The notes under the pieces were generated by a model. It was not told the DNA's origin, ran no database searches, and saw nothing but the letters and a program-made list of their open reading frames with translations. This document shows positions 37,745-50,414 of a stretch of 64,000 bases of DNA, in pieces (within the stretch, counting starts at the first letter, position 1; every line of letters starts with the position of its first letter). The stretch spans positions 1,381,243-1,445,242 of the forward strand of contig JAQFVV010000207.1 in the NCBI GenBank assembly GCA_028023455.1, given 5' to 3'. The DNA is from Epiperipatus broadwayi. Taxonomy: Eukaryota > Onychophora > Udeonychophora > Euonychophora > Peripatidae. The translations under genes and the position numbers were made by a program.

Positions 37745-39072
37745 TTAAAAAAGTGATATTTCAATCACGAAAGACAAAACTAATTTATGACCTTCATTTC
37801 CAAAAGTTTGTAAAGTCACCAGCCAAGCAGTTGGATAATGTGGAGTGTAAACAATTCAATGACCAATTAATAAGGAAAATAAATACCACAAAGGTAAAAC
37901 AATATCTTGGTATTAACAGAAAACCTATTTCTGCAATAAGAAGAAAATATACAACTATAACTAAAATATTACATGATATCACAAAATGCATGAAAGAGTT
38001 GTATAAAAAAATTATATAATAGAGATCAAAAAAACAAATTATCCTCTACGATTACTACATCTTGTAAGTTGCCCAGAATTTAAAGTGAAGAAGTGAATTG
38101 TGCCATTAAATGTATGAAAGTGGGAAAATGATAAAATCATACTTAACATTTGAAAAGAAGCAAGTGAAAAAATAGAAAAATTGTTAACAAAGTTACATTC
38201 TAAATGTCTAAATATAAAGAAGGTACTATATGATTGGAAAAATGCAATTGCAATAATGATATTTAAAAAAATATAATAAAAAGGTATTAAAAGTTATAGA
38301 AGAATCATTGCTTTATCTTTTTATACAAATCTTTTGCCAAGATGATTACAACTTATCAACAGAGAACATCTTGAATTCAAAAGTGGATTTAGCATAGTGA
38401 ATAACATACTAGTACTGAGAAAAGTTTTATACAAAAATAATGAATATGAGTTGCCATTATTCTTTGAATAGGTAGAATATGAAAAAGCATTTGCTTCTAT
38501 AAGTACTTTTTTTCATTGACTAAATCATTGGTTCACCAAGATACCTATTCTAGATATAAAAACATAATGGATATAATTAATCATAGAATTAACTATGGGG
38601 AGTTTTTGAAAAAAATAATTTAATATTGAATTTGTTTAAAGAGAAAGAATTTTAATAAATATGTTTTATCAGTTTCTATTTCTGAATCCAAGACATGACC
38701 ACTTAACATAAGATCAACACATATCTTCAGACTCATTCAGTGAAATAATGTGTGTTAGGTGTAGCAACAAGGAATCAAAAATGCAATCCATAGGTTTGAA
38801 AATAAACAGGTATTACTGATATAATTGAAAGATTAAAATATTAAAATGCAGGTATTCTGGAAATATTGGCAGAACAGATGACAACAGATGGTAAACTAAA
38901 ATTTTAAATTAGATGTCATGAGATTGTAAAAATTATACTAGAGACCACACATGAGAGGAATGTATAAAAGATAAATTTTTAGTGATGTGATGTGAAAAAA
39001 AAGTCTAGAGATATGGAAAATTAATAAACTTAGAGAGATCATCTTTCATCTATGTTTTGATCATTTCCTACA
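37745..39072 (+). mobile_element. RTE-type LINE, decayed, plus strand
   Basis: An 88-codon open piece at 37753-38019 keeps the RT N-terminal pattern (QYLGINRKPISAIRRK, MKELYKK). Later stretches match the RT and the 3' end (GAGAACATCTTGAATTCAAA, TAATGGATATAATTAATCAT, AAACTTAGAGAGATCATC). The TGA tail is lost. It faces the preceding minus-strand copies head-to-head. Confidence 0.75.
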
Positions 39073-40414
39073 ATTATTTTTAAAGCCTATTATATGCAGA
39101 ACATGTTTATAAAAATACACAGTAACAATGACAAAAATTCATTCAATGAAATTTATATTATATTCTAAAATCAAAATGTAATATAAATTTATAAAAGAAT
39201 TATTTGGATTCTATAAAATATAGTACAAATTAATGTGAATATTTATAATATTATTATCATGCATTTTTGTAAATATTTTATAAACCATAAATTTAGACAT
39301 ATATATTTGTAGAAATAAACTTTGGTAATGACCATCTTTATGAAAATGTGAATTAAGATATCACCATATAGTACATTTATTCTTTACACCTTGCATGACT
39401 TGAATCAATGGTATAAAATATTGACTCAAGAGTTAGTTCATAATTCACTATTAATCCTCAAATGTCATATGATTCTTTGAACAACAAACAATAATTAAAT
39501 TACTATATCTCTATTGCATATTACTCATAATCTAACTGATACCTACATAGAAGACATTATTATTGTATCATCATTAATATAACACCTCGTGTATAACTCG
39601 TATTACATAAAGTAAATAAAATTTCACAATAAATAATACTCTCGAATCAAATACTCAAAGGTTTATGACTAATACCGTATTACTAAATTTTCTCACAGAA
39701 ACTAATTACCAGAAAACCTCTTAATATAAATGCTGTCTACGTGAGCTTACTAACCTGAGTGTGTACTCTAACAATATCTATTTAATATGTATCAGCCAAA
39801 ATATAATTATGGAATATGTGCTACTTGCTAAGGAAGGAAGGACAATAAATTAATGTTTGACATCGTGTTGCAAATATGATTATCAAACTAAAAATAAATA
39901 AATAAAAGTAAATGTTAATAGTAATCAGTAATGGTATTTTAAAATAAAATAATACAACAGTACATTAAAATTTCGTCTTTGAAAAAAAAAATGGAGAAAA
40001 TGTACAATTTAGTTAAACTATATAATGAAATAGAAGGATAAAAAAGTAAAAAAATTACATTAAATATTAACAGTTGGTTATTTGTTCATGGGAGACATAC
40101 TTATAATGAAATTGAATATTATATTAACTAAGAAAATAAAACCTTAGTCTCATCTGGGACTTCAAAGCAAAATATGTCTATTGAGAATGACATGAGCTAG
40201 TAGAAAATCATATTTATTTGATAAAAACGTTTTTAGATAACTCTCAGTCAATGCATTTTTTTTTTTTAAAAAAAATCAATTTTAACTTTTCGTTGTCTGT
40301 TCAGAGAGAAAACATTTACTAGCCGGAAAGCGATTCAAATGATGGGGCAAAAATATTTATAAGTTCACCTACTGTATAAATATTTAGATTTTAAAAAGTC
40401 TTTATATATATATA
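39073..40414. other. AT-rich stretch, nothing recognised
   Basis: No gene or repeat family identified. Confidence 0.4.
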
Positions 40415-40623
40415 CTACATGCAAGTTCCAAATAATTTTAACGGTAAAAATAATAAAATGTATATCTTAATTAATCAGTAGCGATTTCGATTACGTTGTA
40501 ATCCTTATCAACTATTACTTTACAGTTGATAAGGATTATTACGTAATCGAAATCGCTACTGATTAATTAAGATATATATTTTATTATTTTTACCGTTAAA
40601 GTTATTTGAAACTTATATATGTA
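40415..40623. mobile_element. Fold-back MITE (long hairpin)
   Basis: About 209 bp that is almost entirely an inverted repeat. The left arm 40415-40513 and right arm 40524-40623 are nearly identical in reverse complement (for example GTAGCGATTTCGATTACGT against ACGTAATCGAAATCGCTAC) around a 10-nt loop. TA-rich flanks would fit a TA target site. No coding capacity. Confidence 0.85.
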
Positions 40624-40744
40624 AGAAATAAGTAGGCAGATATATAGACACAAAGTCAACACAAATAAATACGATAAATTTTAAGCAGATAGGGAGGGAT
40701 AAAAGTATGCACATAGATAAAAACATATATAATTAGTAGGTAAT

Positions 40745-41537
<793 letters not shown>

Positions 41538-41623
<86 letters not shown>

Positions 41624-41679
41624 GGATGGATGGATGGATGGATGGATAGATAGATAGGCAGGCAGGCAGGCAGGCAGGC

Positions 41680-41777
<98 letters not shown>
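41538..41777. repeat. Compound GATA/GATG/GGCA/GACA microsatellite
   Basis: Ordered blocks: GATA, GATG, short GATA, GGCA, GACA, GATA. Neighbouring blocks differ by one base per unit, consistent with successive point mutations each amplified by slippage. Confidence 0.95.
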
Positions 41778-41794
41778 GATTATATTCATTAACA

Positions 41795-43510
41795 TTAAGT
41801 CATCATTATCAATTATTATTAATCTATCTGGGATTACTTCCAAGTTCCATCAATCTTCTCTGATTTCTAGCTTCTCTTCTCCACATCACCCCCTATGCAC
41901 TTTTTTATTTCATCCATTTCACATATGGTCTCTTTCTGATTCTCTTACAATCTATTAAAATCCAGTTTAATATTTCAAGCATCCATCTATTATCATCTCT
42001 TCCAGAAATATGTCCAGGTCAATTCAACTTTAGTCTTTTAATCCTTTCAATGATGTCAGTTACACCAGTTTGTTCTCTTACCCATGTATTGTGCTTTTGA
42101 TCTCTTCTAGTTACTCCTAACATGCATCTCTCCATACTTCTTTGAGTTGTCTAAAGTCTCTGTATTGCTCTTCTATTAAGTGTTCAAGTCTCACATCCAT
42201 AAGTAAGAATTGATAAAACACATTTATTAAAAATCTTTCATTTCAAACACATACGCAACATTCCTTCTAATATGGAGTAATATCTGCCAAAAGCACTCCA
42301 AGTTTAATTCTATAATTAATTTCATCCATTATGTTTCCATTTGCAGTAATAATCTGACCAAAGTATTTGTAGTTGTTAACTTCTTCTAATGTATCCTTAT
42401 CAATCTTTATTTTCATCTTTTAAAAAAATCCTTTGAGCATTACCTTAGTCTTGTTAACATTAACCATTAGTCCTACTTTTTTACTCTTATCTGATAACTC
42501 TTGCAACATTTCCTGAAGCTCTGAAATATTATTTGCAAAGGAAACTACATCACATGCAAAATCTAAATGACTTAAATGATCTCCAGTTATTTTTACTCTT
42601 TTAGCTTCCCATTTTAATCCACAAAATATGTTTTGCACCATTGCTGTAAAAGGTTTTGGAGATATGAGTGACTTCATCGTACACCCTTCTCAACATTAAC
42701 TTTATTAGTATTATTATGTAATCTAATTGTTGCTGCTGCATTTTTATAAATATTCTTCAGAATATGACAATATTGTGGATCTATACCTTGACAAAAAATA
42801 CTTATAGAATCAGATGCCTTTTCATATTCTACAAATTCAAAGCATAATGATAACTTTTATTCATTGGTTCTTTCTAAAACTTCTCTCAAGACTTGGATAT
42901 AATCAATTATACTAAAACCATATTTAAATCCATCTTGTTCTTTTGGTTGATTGAAATCCAAAGTTCTCTGCAGACCAAGTTGTAATTATCTTGGTAAAAA
43001 TTGTGGATAAAACTGATAGAACTGTAATTTCTAATATCTTCTTTATCACTTTTTTTTACATATTAATACTGTATTCTTCTAATCATCTTTTACATTTTTA
43101 TCATTTAGACATTTGGTATATAACTTTGCCAAAAAAAATTCTTTCTTCAACTGCTTCTTTTAAGATATTGATTATAATTCCATCATTACCTGGAGCTTCT
43201 CTCTTTTTTATAAATTTAATTGTATATCTCACTTCTACATTTAAAATCCTTGATAATTCGGAATATATAATAGTTGTTGGAGGTACTTATTCTTTATTAC
43301 TATATAATTCTTGATAAAAGTCTTCTGCCCATTTCATGATGTCATCTCTCTTTTTAGTAATAGTTTCATCTTTTTATCTTATTGCAGATATAATATAATT
43401 ACCAAAATCAAAATGTTGTTTTACAATCTTGAAACTTATTTTCTTCTATAGCTTTCCTTGCTAGTTCACAATCATACCTTCTTATATCATTATCAACTCT
43501 TTTTATATAA
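41795..43510 (-). mobile_element. RTE-type LINE, 5'-truncated, broken
   Basis: About 1.7 kb in the same extent and orientation as the copy at 21.8-23.5 kb. Recognisable from the 3' end through CATGCATCTCTCCATACTTC and the RT core up to a CTTCTATAGCTTTCCTTGCT block. Only one useful open piece remains (42677-42420). It begins directly after the compound GATA microsatellite, with AT-rich sequence in place of the TGA tail. Confidence 0.85.
42420..42677 (-). pseudogene. RTE reverse transcriptase, motif C region
   Basis: 85-codon piece with MVQNIFCGLKWEAKRVK, HLDFACDVVSFAN and LQEMLQELSDKSKKVGLMVN. The catalytic motif has changed from ADD to ACD, losing one Asp, so even this part would be inactive. 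Confidence 0.78.
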
Positions 43511-46141
43511 AAAAATAAAAGACAATATTTATAATGTAATTAAAATTAATACTAAGTTAAGAACTCTTTCCATATCATACAATTCATTTATGCCTCCATT
43601 CTCTCTATCACATATATTTTAGAATGTTTATTGATCTCAGTTATTTTTACTCATCTAGTAATTTATTCAAATTACTATTCAAACATAAAATATTTTTTCT
43701 GTACATAGTTTTACCTTTAAGCACATCTATCAAGATTTAGGAAGAAATTATAAAATCTTTTAAATATTTCATCAACATTTGATGCCTCCTATATTATTAT
43801 TTACCTAAATTATTATGGATGAGAAACTGATTTTATTAAATACTATATTCAATAATATATCGTAATAAGAAGGATGGAGGTTTTTTCAAATATGAGGTAT
43901 CATATTTTGGCAGTCAGTCATTATCTTAATGATTCTACCTCCAATTTACCCTGGCTTTTTTCCTGAGTACTTACTGTATATACTATCCTCATTTCTTTGT
44001 GGGAAACTCTCCCATCTCCTTCCAATAAATATATGGGCATCACACAAATTACTCCCACTTAACTATTCCTCAGTTCTCCAGGATGATATTTTATCCTATC
44101 CTGGAATTTTAAATCATCTTCTTGATTGTGTATTTGACATCTATTACTCTACTAATTTTAAACTAACAACTTAATATAATCTTACAGTTAGCATTATGTT
44201 CGCCACACACATACTTTCACATTATAACTCATGATTACTTTCTTCTTATATTTAAGCATACCTTTAACATTATATACCAAATTTCAAACATAATTTTTTT
44301 AAATTGTCACTATGACAAATACTTTGCATTTATATTTCATTTTAAACAAGAAAAATATTGGTGATAAATTTAAAATTAAATTATTATTTTTCAAACCCAC
44401 TTCCAGTTTCTAATTTAATATTACCATAGTTACTCTTTAAATGTATACCATTCTTCACACATTGAGTTATTTCTTCTATCTTTTCTCTATTAAAAGACAT
44501 GTATAGTTAAATAAAACATGAACAAACAAGCACATATTAACTGGACAAAATTTTAAATTGGATGCATCCTTCCTTCTTAGCTAGTTTTAAATTTGCATAC
44601 ACATAGTCTCACTCTTCAAAATGCACTACAAAAAGTTTACTAAATATTATTAAAAATCTGACATTATTCTCCCATGCAGCACAAGCTTTAAAACATGTTC
44701 AAATAAGTCATCAATAAGTTTACTTTTTGATGTCTTTTATTTTCCTGACATTCATTAGTCTTGTAATATTTTAAAAGCATATTGGATAATTCATTTAAAT
44801 TTCTAGCTTGTAGTACATTTTAATCTCAGTTATGTTTGCTCATCTATCATTAAAAGTTACACGGAATTTTTTTTCTAAATATAAGTTAAACATTTTCTTC
44901 AGAATTTTACAAAGAAAAATATTTCTTAGAAATCAATTGTTTAATTCAAAATAAAGATTAAATTTCTTTTCATACATTCCTCATGACAAATTAAGTATTT
45001 TTAACATTCTACAAAATATTTGTATCAACTTTACAATTTTAGTTTTAGGAATTTTTAATCTGTTTTTCATGTTTAAGCTGTGATCAATGAAAATACTTAT
45101 TTAGGATACATAAATGAATGCTTTCTTATATGATCACAATTACGTTTATTTTTAAAGCCATATAGTGGTTTCCACTTTATCATGGTTATCCCAGACAAAA
45201 AAATTAAAATAACAAGTTGGATTTTTCAAACTTCTTTGTGATTATCTTGGCTACAAGAAAATGATCAAGATTGGCACTTTAGTCATAAGGAAGATTAGTT
45301 TAGTTTACTCCTAGGTATTAATAATTATTTGAAAATATTTTATAATCTTAGAGTACTTTTTAAAGATGATTAAAATTTTAAAATTTTTAAGTTTTATAAT
45401 TCTTTTTCTGCGAAATAAATTGAGATTGCTATTTGCTTTTAAGTTTTTCTTGAATCTTTTTTTTTTCCAGATTGTCTGATGTGTTTTTTTTTTAAAAAAA
45501 AACCAGGATAAAGTGACGTCAGGGAAATATTTATTCAACTCTCATTGGTCAACCCCAAATCAACTTGTACAGTTTTTAACTTTTTCTGTTTCTATTTTAA
45601 AATAATTGAAATTAACAAAAAAAAAATTATTTTTAAACAAAATTAATTTAAATCATTACTTGGAAACCAAATTTCAGTTCTGATCATCTTTTTAATAACT
45701 GATATTATTAATTGAATTTATTCCTAAAGTTTGATAATAAATATTTTTGTTTAAAAGATATTACAATTACAATAACTTTAAAATAAATTCTTATCTTGTA
45801 ATAAATAATTGGCTCTTCTTTCATTGACTACAATTTTATGTTTTTAGATTTTAAAGAAGCATTATATTGAAAATAAATTAAAGTCAAATTTATAAGCAAC
45901 AATGTTTATTTAGATTGGCATTTGTTGTATTAAGATTATATAGTAGATTATATTAGAAATGATTATAAATAACAACAATTATTTAATCTCTACAGAAGTT
46001 TCTTTTTAAACTTTATATATTAAATGATTTTTTACTGTTATACCCATGTTTGTAGCATTACTATTATCTTAATTTTAAATTTGAAATTTTAGAACTATAA
46101 TTTACATTTTATATGCCATTCTTACCATGGAAAGCTGATCA
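43511..46141. other. AT-rich stretch, nothing recognised
   Basis: No element identified. A T/A palindromic run lies at about 45484-45503. Short open frames here look like chance. Confidence 0.4.
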
Positions 46142-46241
46142 AAATGCCTATATAAAATTAAAGATTGATATCCTTTGCTATAGCCAGCATACGGCATATT
46201 CTGCCGCCATCTTGAGTAGCAATATGTTAATATTTAAATCT
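46142..46241 (-). repeat. Penelope-like element, 3' terminal direct repeat
   Basis: 100 bp sharing most positions with 49392-49488 (for example TATCCTTTGCTATAGCCAGC). Contains GCCGCCATCTTG, a good match on the minus strand to a YY1-type CAAGATGGCGGC site. Confidence 0.85.
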
Positions 46242-46243
46242 TA

Positions 46244-46999
46244 TTAAACTCTCACACCAGTAACGTTCGCACATGTATTATCTACTTTCCATAAATTATG
46301 AATACTAACACAATTACACTGTTTATTCAATACATTATCTGTACTATTTATAAAATCAGATTCTTTAATTTTTCTTTTCTTCAAATCATTTTCCATATGC
46401 AAAATAAAAACTCTATCAAAGCAGAATTCTCCTTTACAAATCACTGCTTGTTCTGCAAAAACAGATTTATATCTATCTGCAGAATAACAAACTTATTATA
46501 TAATAATTCATTCTCCCTAATCCTCTTTTTCAATGCACACTTAGTCTCCAATGTACCTATATCCACAATGACATATCATTTTATATATAATATTACATTT
46601 GTTGCATTTATCAACACAATCTTTACCATTAATAACCAATCTTCTAGTATTTACACTCACATTAAATGCAACATTAAAATCAGCAGATACCAATGATGTA
46701 ATCTTATTACAAACAATATTATTTACATAAGGCAATGATATCCACCTTTTCTTTTCCATATTATCTCTTCTCCATATATTTCTAAACCTATACAGTGCAC
46801 ATAAAATATTTTTACTACTATATTCCACACCCAATAAATCCTTCACATATCTTTCAATATTAATCATTTTATCACTCTGAAATTTACACAAAACATCATT
46901 TCTAAAAAGAAATGTTCTAAAACCAGCCAATTTATAGGTAATTGGAACATTTGAATTTGAAAGAACAACTCCTCTAATTGATAATGGTTTCAACACCAT
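46244..46999 (-). pseudogene. Penelope-like element, C-terminal endonuclease part
   Basis: The piece 46999-46541 (152 codons) continues the RT C-terminus (RTFLFRNDVLCKF) and ends in CNIIYKMICHCGYRYIGD, matching the start of a GIY-YIG nuclease as found in Penelope-like elements (IYK...YIG). A stop follows at once. A second piece in another frame, 46444-46244, has HMENDLKKRKIKESDFINS and HNLWK, matching the end of the same domain. The domain is broken by at least one stop and a frameshift. Confidence 0.75.
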
Positions 47000-47083
47000 T
47001 TTATTATTAATTTTATTATCTTCTTTCTATCAAATCAGATTAAAATATTTTATACTCTTCTCACTATCTTCAGAAATAATAGT

Positions 47084-47725
47084 TTATGTTAAGACATCAA
47101 TATCATTTAATTTAATAAACAGTTTTTGAACTATCATATTTGATCCTGCAATAAACATATCATCTACATATCTAAAATAACTTTTAACACCGAACAAAAA
47201 GTATTCTTTTAAAATCATTCCTTCATAATATAACACATAACTACATATAATTGCTAATACAAGAAAACCCATAGGACAAACTTCATTCATCATATACAAC
47301 CAATCTTCAAATGTAGCTATCAAATTCTGATCAATAAATAATAAATCCTTCACAAACATACAATAAAACTTGTACACTCCTTTTTCATGTGAAACTTGAT
47401 TAATAATATTAATAGACTCCTTACTTTTTATTGAATGATATAATTCTGCAACATCCAATGTAAATAATCTATCATCATTATCCAAAACAATATCATCAAT
47501 CTTTTTAACTAAATCAAATGAAGATCCAATTGTATAATCACCAAAATTCAATTCATCATGCAAAAACTTTCCAACAAAAACTGCTGCATGAAAATACATA
47601 CATCCTCCAAAATCCAACATCAGTCTAATAGGTAATTTTTCTTTATGCATTTCCAAATTTCCAAAAATCCTTGGCATAATTGCAGCTGATGGATAAAGAG
47701 ATAGATACAACTTCCTATTAAACAC
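47084..47725 (-). pseudogene. Penelope-like reverse transcriptase core
   Basis: 213-codon open piece with the RT catalytic core: FTLDVAELYHSI (motif A, catalytic Asp), NEVCPMGFLVLAIICSYVLY (degenerate motif B) and YFRYVDDMFIAG (motif C, both Asp present). The LDVxxLYxSI and YVDD forms are characteristic of Penelope-like and related RTs, distinct from the ADD of the LINEs nearby. A frameshift separates it from the upstream piece 48294-47731 and a stop or frameshift from the downstream piece. Confidence 0.88.
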
Positions 47726-47730
47726 TTTAT

Positions 47731-48294
47731 TTATGGCTTAAGTACGGTATTAGTAAATTTCAATCTCACTGTATCAATATAATAAGAATTTATCAAATTA
47801 AATTTCAATTTTTCAATTTGCTGATGAACTTTTCCTCTATATAAACTATTCAACATCAAACATGATCTTCCACCTTTATCTTCTTTAATGCATGTAATAT
47901 AATTATCTGATAAATATCTCCTTATTAAATTAATTTGTTTATACCTAGAATCTTCACACTTATCTCGAGTAGGCTGCATCTCGTAAGCACTTTCTATTGT
48001 TGCAAAAACCTCCATTTTATAGTTTTTAATTGGACCTCCAACAAACTTTATTATTTTCTCCAAAACTGAAATGTCAAGCAAATCCAAAGATTTATCAATT
48101 AAACTCGCTCTATTCGATTCTTTTTTCGTAAAGCCACTCTTCTGCTGAGACTGTTTATTAAACAAAAAATTAAACTTTTTATTATATTTCCGCCTTAATC
48201 TCCATTGTAAAAATTCTTTATAAAAATCAAAATTATTTTTAAAATCCAACCAATTTTCAAATTCATTACAAATAAATTTTTTTAAAACAGTCAT
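47731..48294 (-). pseudogene. Penelope-like element, RT N-terminal (finger) part
   Basis: 187-codon open piece that precedes the RT core and is rich in Lys, Asn and Phe. It has NYITCIKEDKGGRSCLMLN near its end, the finger region with the DKG pattern common in Penelope-like RTs. Its apparent Met start is only where the MITE insertion and local stops begin; the true N-terminus lies beyond the MITE at 49.1-49.4 kb. Confidence 0.78.
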
Positions 48295-48316
48295 ATTTTT
48301 CCATTGATTTTAATTT

Positions 48317-48320
48317 TTAA
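48317..48320. repeat. TTAA target-site duplication, left
   Basis: TTAA abutting the MITE terminus CCCTTTTCCCGCC; the partner is 49089-49092. Confidence 0.85.
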
Positions 48321-49088
48321 CCCTTTTCCCGCCTCTTATGAGGCCTCTCGTTGACATCTGATGTCACTCTAACTCTGCCAGTTCTTATGCTAAAATATTC
48401 GTTTGACAGGTATTGATTAGGTTTTTAAAAGTTCTGTAAGATGGTGCCCTCTTCCGAATTATTTTACAAGTAAAAAATAAAAAAAAACGCATTTAAACCT
48501 AAACAAAGAAAGAACATTGTCAGTCATTGGTTGTCAGCGAGCTCTCAGCTGAAAAAGACATTCTGATTGGCTGGAAAGAACAAAGAAACTGCCTGATCAA
48601 AGAAAATAAGAAAAACGCTGAGATTTTCATTTTGAATGCAATTTTAAGTATTAAAAAAATATAATTTCAGAAATTAAACTAGTTTTTTAAAAAATATACT
48701 AAAAAACAAAATTATTTTCAAAAAATATTGAAGATTTTAGTAAAAATATTTAAGATTTAGCAAAAAGAAATCTTTACTTTTCCAGAACGTAACATTGAAA
48801 AAAAGTGTTTGCGTCACCACTTTTTTGTTTAGACATTCGCTTTATATTTGCCGAAATTGAATATATTTTATAATAAATAAATAACAATTTATTTTTGAAA
48901 GAACTTTCGTTCTCTTTCAATACCCTGAAAAATTAGTAATATACTTTTTATAAACGTATCTGAGTTGAATTTAATATTATAGGCGAATATGTTTTAACAA
49001 TAGGCTTTGTCTTCAGTTTGTGAGTTGGCCAATTAAAAGATTTGATTTTTACCTCATACAACCAATAATATAATTAGCAGTTTAAGGG
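48321..49088. mobile_element. piggyBac-like MITE, copy C, inserted in the Penelope element
   Basis: 768 bp bounded by TTAA on both sides, with termini CCCTTTTCCCGCC and (reverse complement of the right end) CCCTTAAACTGCT. TTAA duplication plus CCCT termini is the piggyBac signature. No transposase frame, so non-autonomous. Full-length relative of copies A (16.5 kb) and B (20.9 kb) and the best reference copy here. It splits the N-terminal coding part of the Penelope-like element. Confidence 0.9.
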
Positions 49089-49092
49089 TTAA
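49089..49092. repeat. TTAA target-site duplication, right
   Basis: TTAA following the MITE terminus AAGGG; the partner is 48317-48320. Confidence 0.85.
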
Positions 49093-49380
49093 CATCATGA
49101 ATTTACTACTTCAGTAATAATCAATTGTTTAACTTTACCAATTACTATTTTAAGATCATCAATTATGTCATTAATATTTAAATACACAACAAAAGTTCGG
49201 ATAAATATTACTTCTTTGACAAAGTTTTAAAAATTCAATCCTCTGAGAAAGTTTAATAAAACGTTTATAATTCCTTCGCCATTCAGTCAATAACCACGGA
49301 ACCATATTACTATAGGGCATGTAGAAATTCCCGATAAAATAAGTAAAATCAAATAATATAAATATAATAAAAAAATCCAC
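49093..49380 (-). pseudogene. Penelope-like element, N-terminal coding part
   Basis: The open piece 49380-49171 (69 codons) has LTEWRRNYKRFIKLSQRIEF and LKLCQRSNIYPNF, matching the conserved N-terminal region before the RT in Penelope-like proteins (a basic helix, then FLxxCxxxxxxP). A one-base frameshift after FKY lets the frame continue as INDIIDDLKIVIGKVKQLII up to the MITE insertion site. It starts just inside the 5' terminal repeat. Confidence 0.65.
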
Positions 49381-49391
49381 TAGAATAAAAC

Positions 49392-49488
49392 AAATGCCTA
49401 TATAAAATTGAAGATTAATATCCTTTGCTATAGCCAGCTTATGGCATATTCTGCCATCTTAAGAAGCAATACATTAATATTTAAATCT
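49392..49488 (-). repeat. Penelope-like element, 5' terminal direct repeat
   Basis: 97 bp, partner of 46142-46241. A perfect 12-bp inverted repeat (AAATCCACTAGA at 49373-49384, TCTAGTGGATTT at 49486-49497) brackets it. Confidence 0.83.
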
Positions 49489-50414
49489 AGTGGATTTATA
49501 TACAAATGTATATAATCATTGTCAATCATTATCAATTCATTGCAGAATGAAGGTTTCTCCAACAATCCATCTAATTCAATCTCTAGCTTCTCTTCTCAAC
49601 ATAACTCCTGCATACGGTTTCATTTCATCCATCCATCTCACATGTTGTCTCTTTCTGGGTCTTTTACAATCTCTTGAAATCCAGTTTAAGATTTTAATTG
49701 TTCATTTATTATCATTTCTTCTAGCAACATACAGCTTAACTTCAGTCTTTTAATTTTTCAAGGTTGTCAGTAAAACCTATTGTTCTTTTACCCACATATT
49801 GTCTTTGACCTCTTCTTGTTACTCTAACATACTTTCACCATACTTTTTTTGAATAACCTAGAGTCTCTGTATTGCTTTTCTATTAAGTGTTTAAGTCTCA
49901 GATACATAAGTAGGAACTGGTAAAACACATTTATTAAAAACTTTCCTTTTCAAACACATAGGCATATTTCCGTTTAATATTAATTAATATCTATCAAAAG
50001 CAATCCAACCAAGTTTAATTCTATGTTTAATTTTATCCATTATGTTTATATCTGCAGTAATAATCTGCCCAATGTATTTGTAGGTGTTTACTTCATCTAA
50101 CTCATCATAATCAGTCTGTATTTTCATCTTTTATAAAAATTTATTGAACATTAGGTTTTTTTTTACATTTACCTTTAGTCCTAGTTTCTTAACTTTCATC
50201 TGACAACTCGTGCAACATTTACAGAAACTCTAAAGCATTATTTGTAAAACCAAGCTTACATCATCTTCAAAATGTAAATGACTTAAATAATCTCCATTTA
50301 CTTTTACTCTTTTAGCTCCCCATTTTAAACCACAAAATACTTTTGCAGCACTGCTGTAAAATATTTTAGAAATATGCAGTCACCCTGTCTTACATCCTTC
50401 TCAATGTTAACCTT

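Larger units (their letters stand above)
46142..49488 (-). mobile_element. Penelope-like element with terminal direct repeats
   Basis: Minus-strand element of about 3.35 kb (2.6 kb without the inserted MITE) bounded by 100-bp direct repeats. Order along the minus strand: 5' repeat (49488-49392), N-terminal coding piece, piggyBac-like MITE insertion, main RT coding piece, GIY-YIG-like endonuclease remnant, 3' repeat (46241-46142). Gene order RT then C-terminal endonuclease with a YVDD motif is that of Penelope-like elements. Frameshifts and stops are frequent. No hammerhead motif was found in the repeats. Confidence 0.87.

Noticed and set aside
45480-45505. T/A run as a terminator hairpin
   Set aside because: A simple T10A9 tract in a eukaryotic AT-rich background; no gene ends there.
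46298-46696. 132-codon plus-strand frame
   Set aside because: Antisense shadow of the Penelope-like endonuclease part.
46142-49488. The 100-bp repeats as LTRs of an LTR retrotransposon or retrovirus
   Set aside because: No gag, protease, RNase H or integrase motif; the YVDD RT with a C-terminal GIY-YIG-like domain fits a Penelope-like element.
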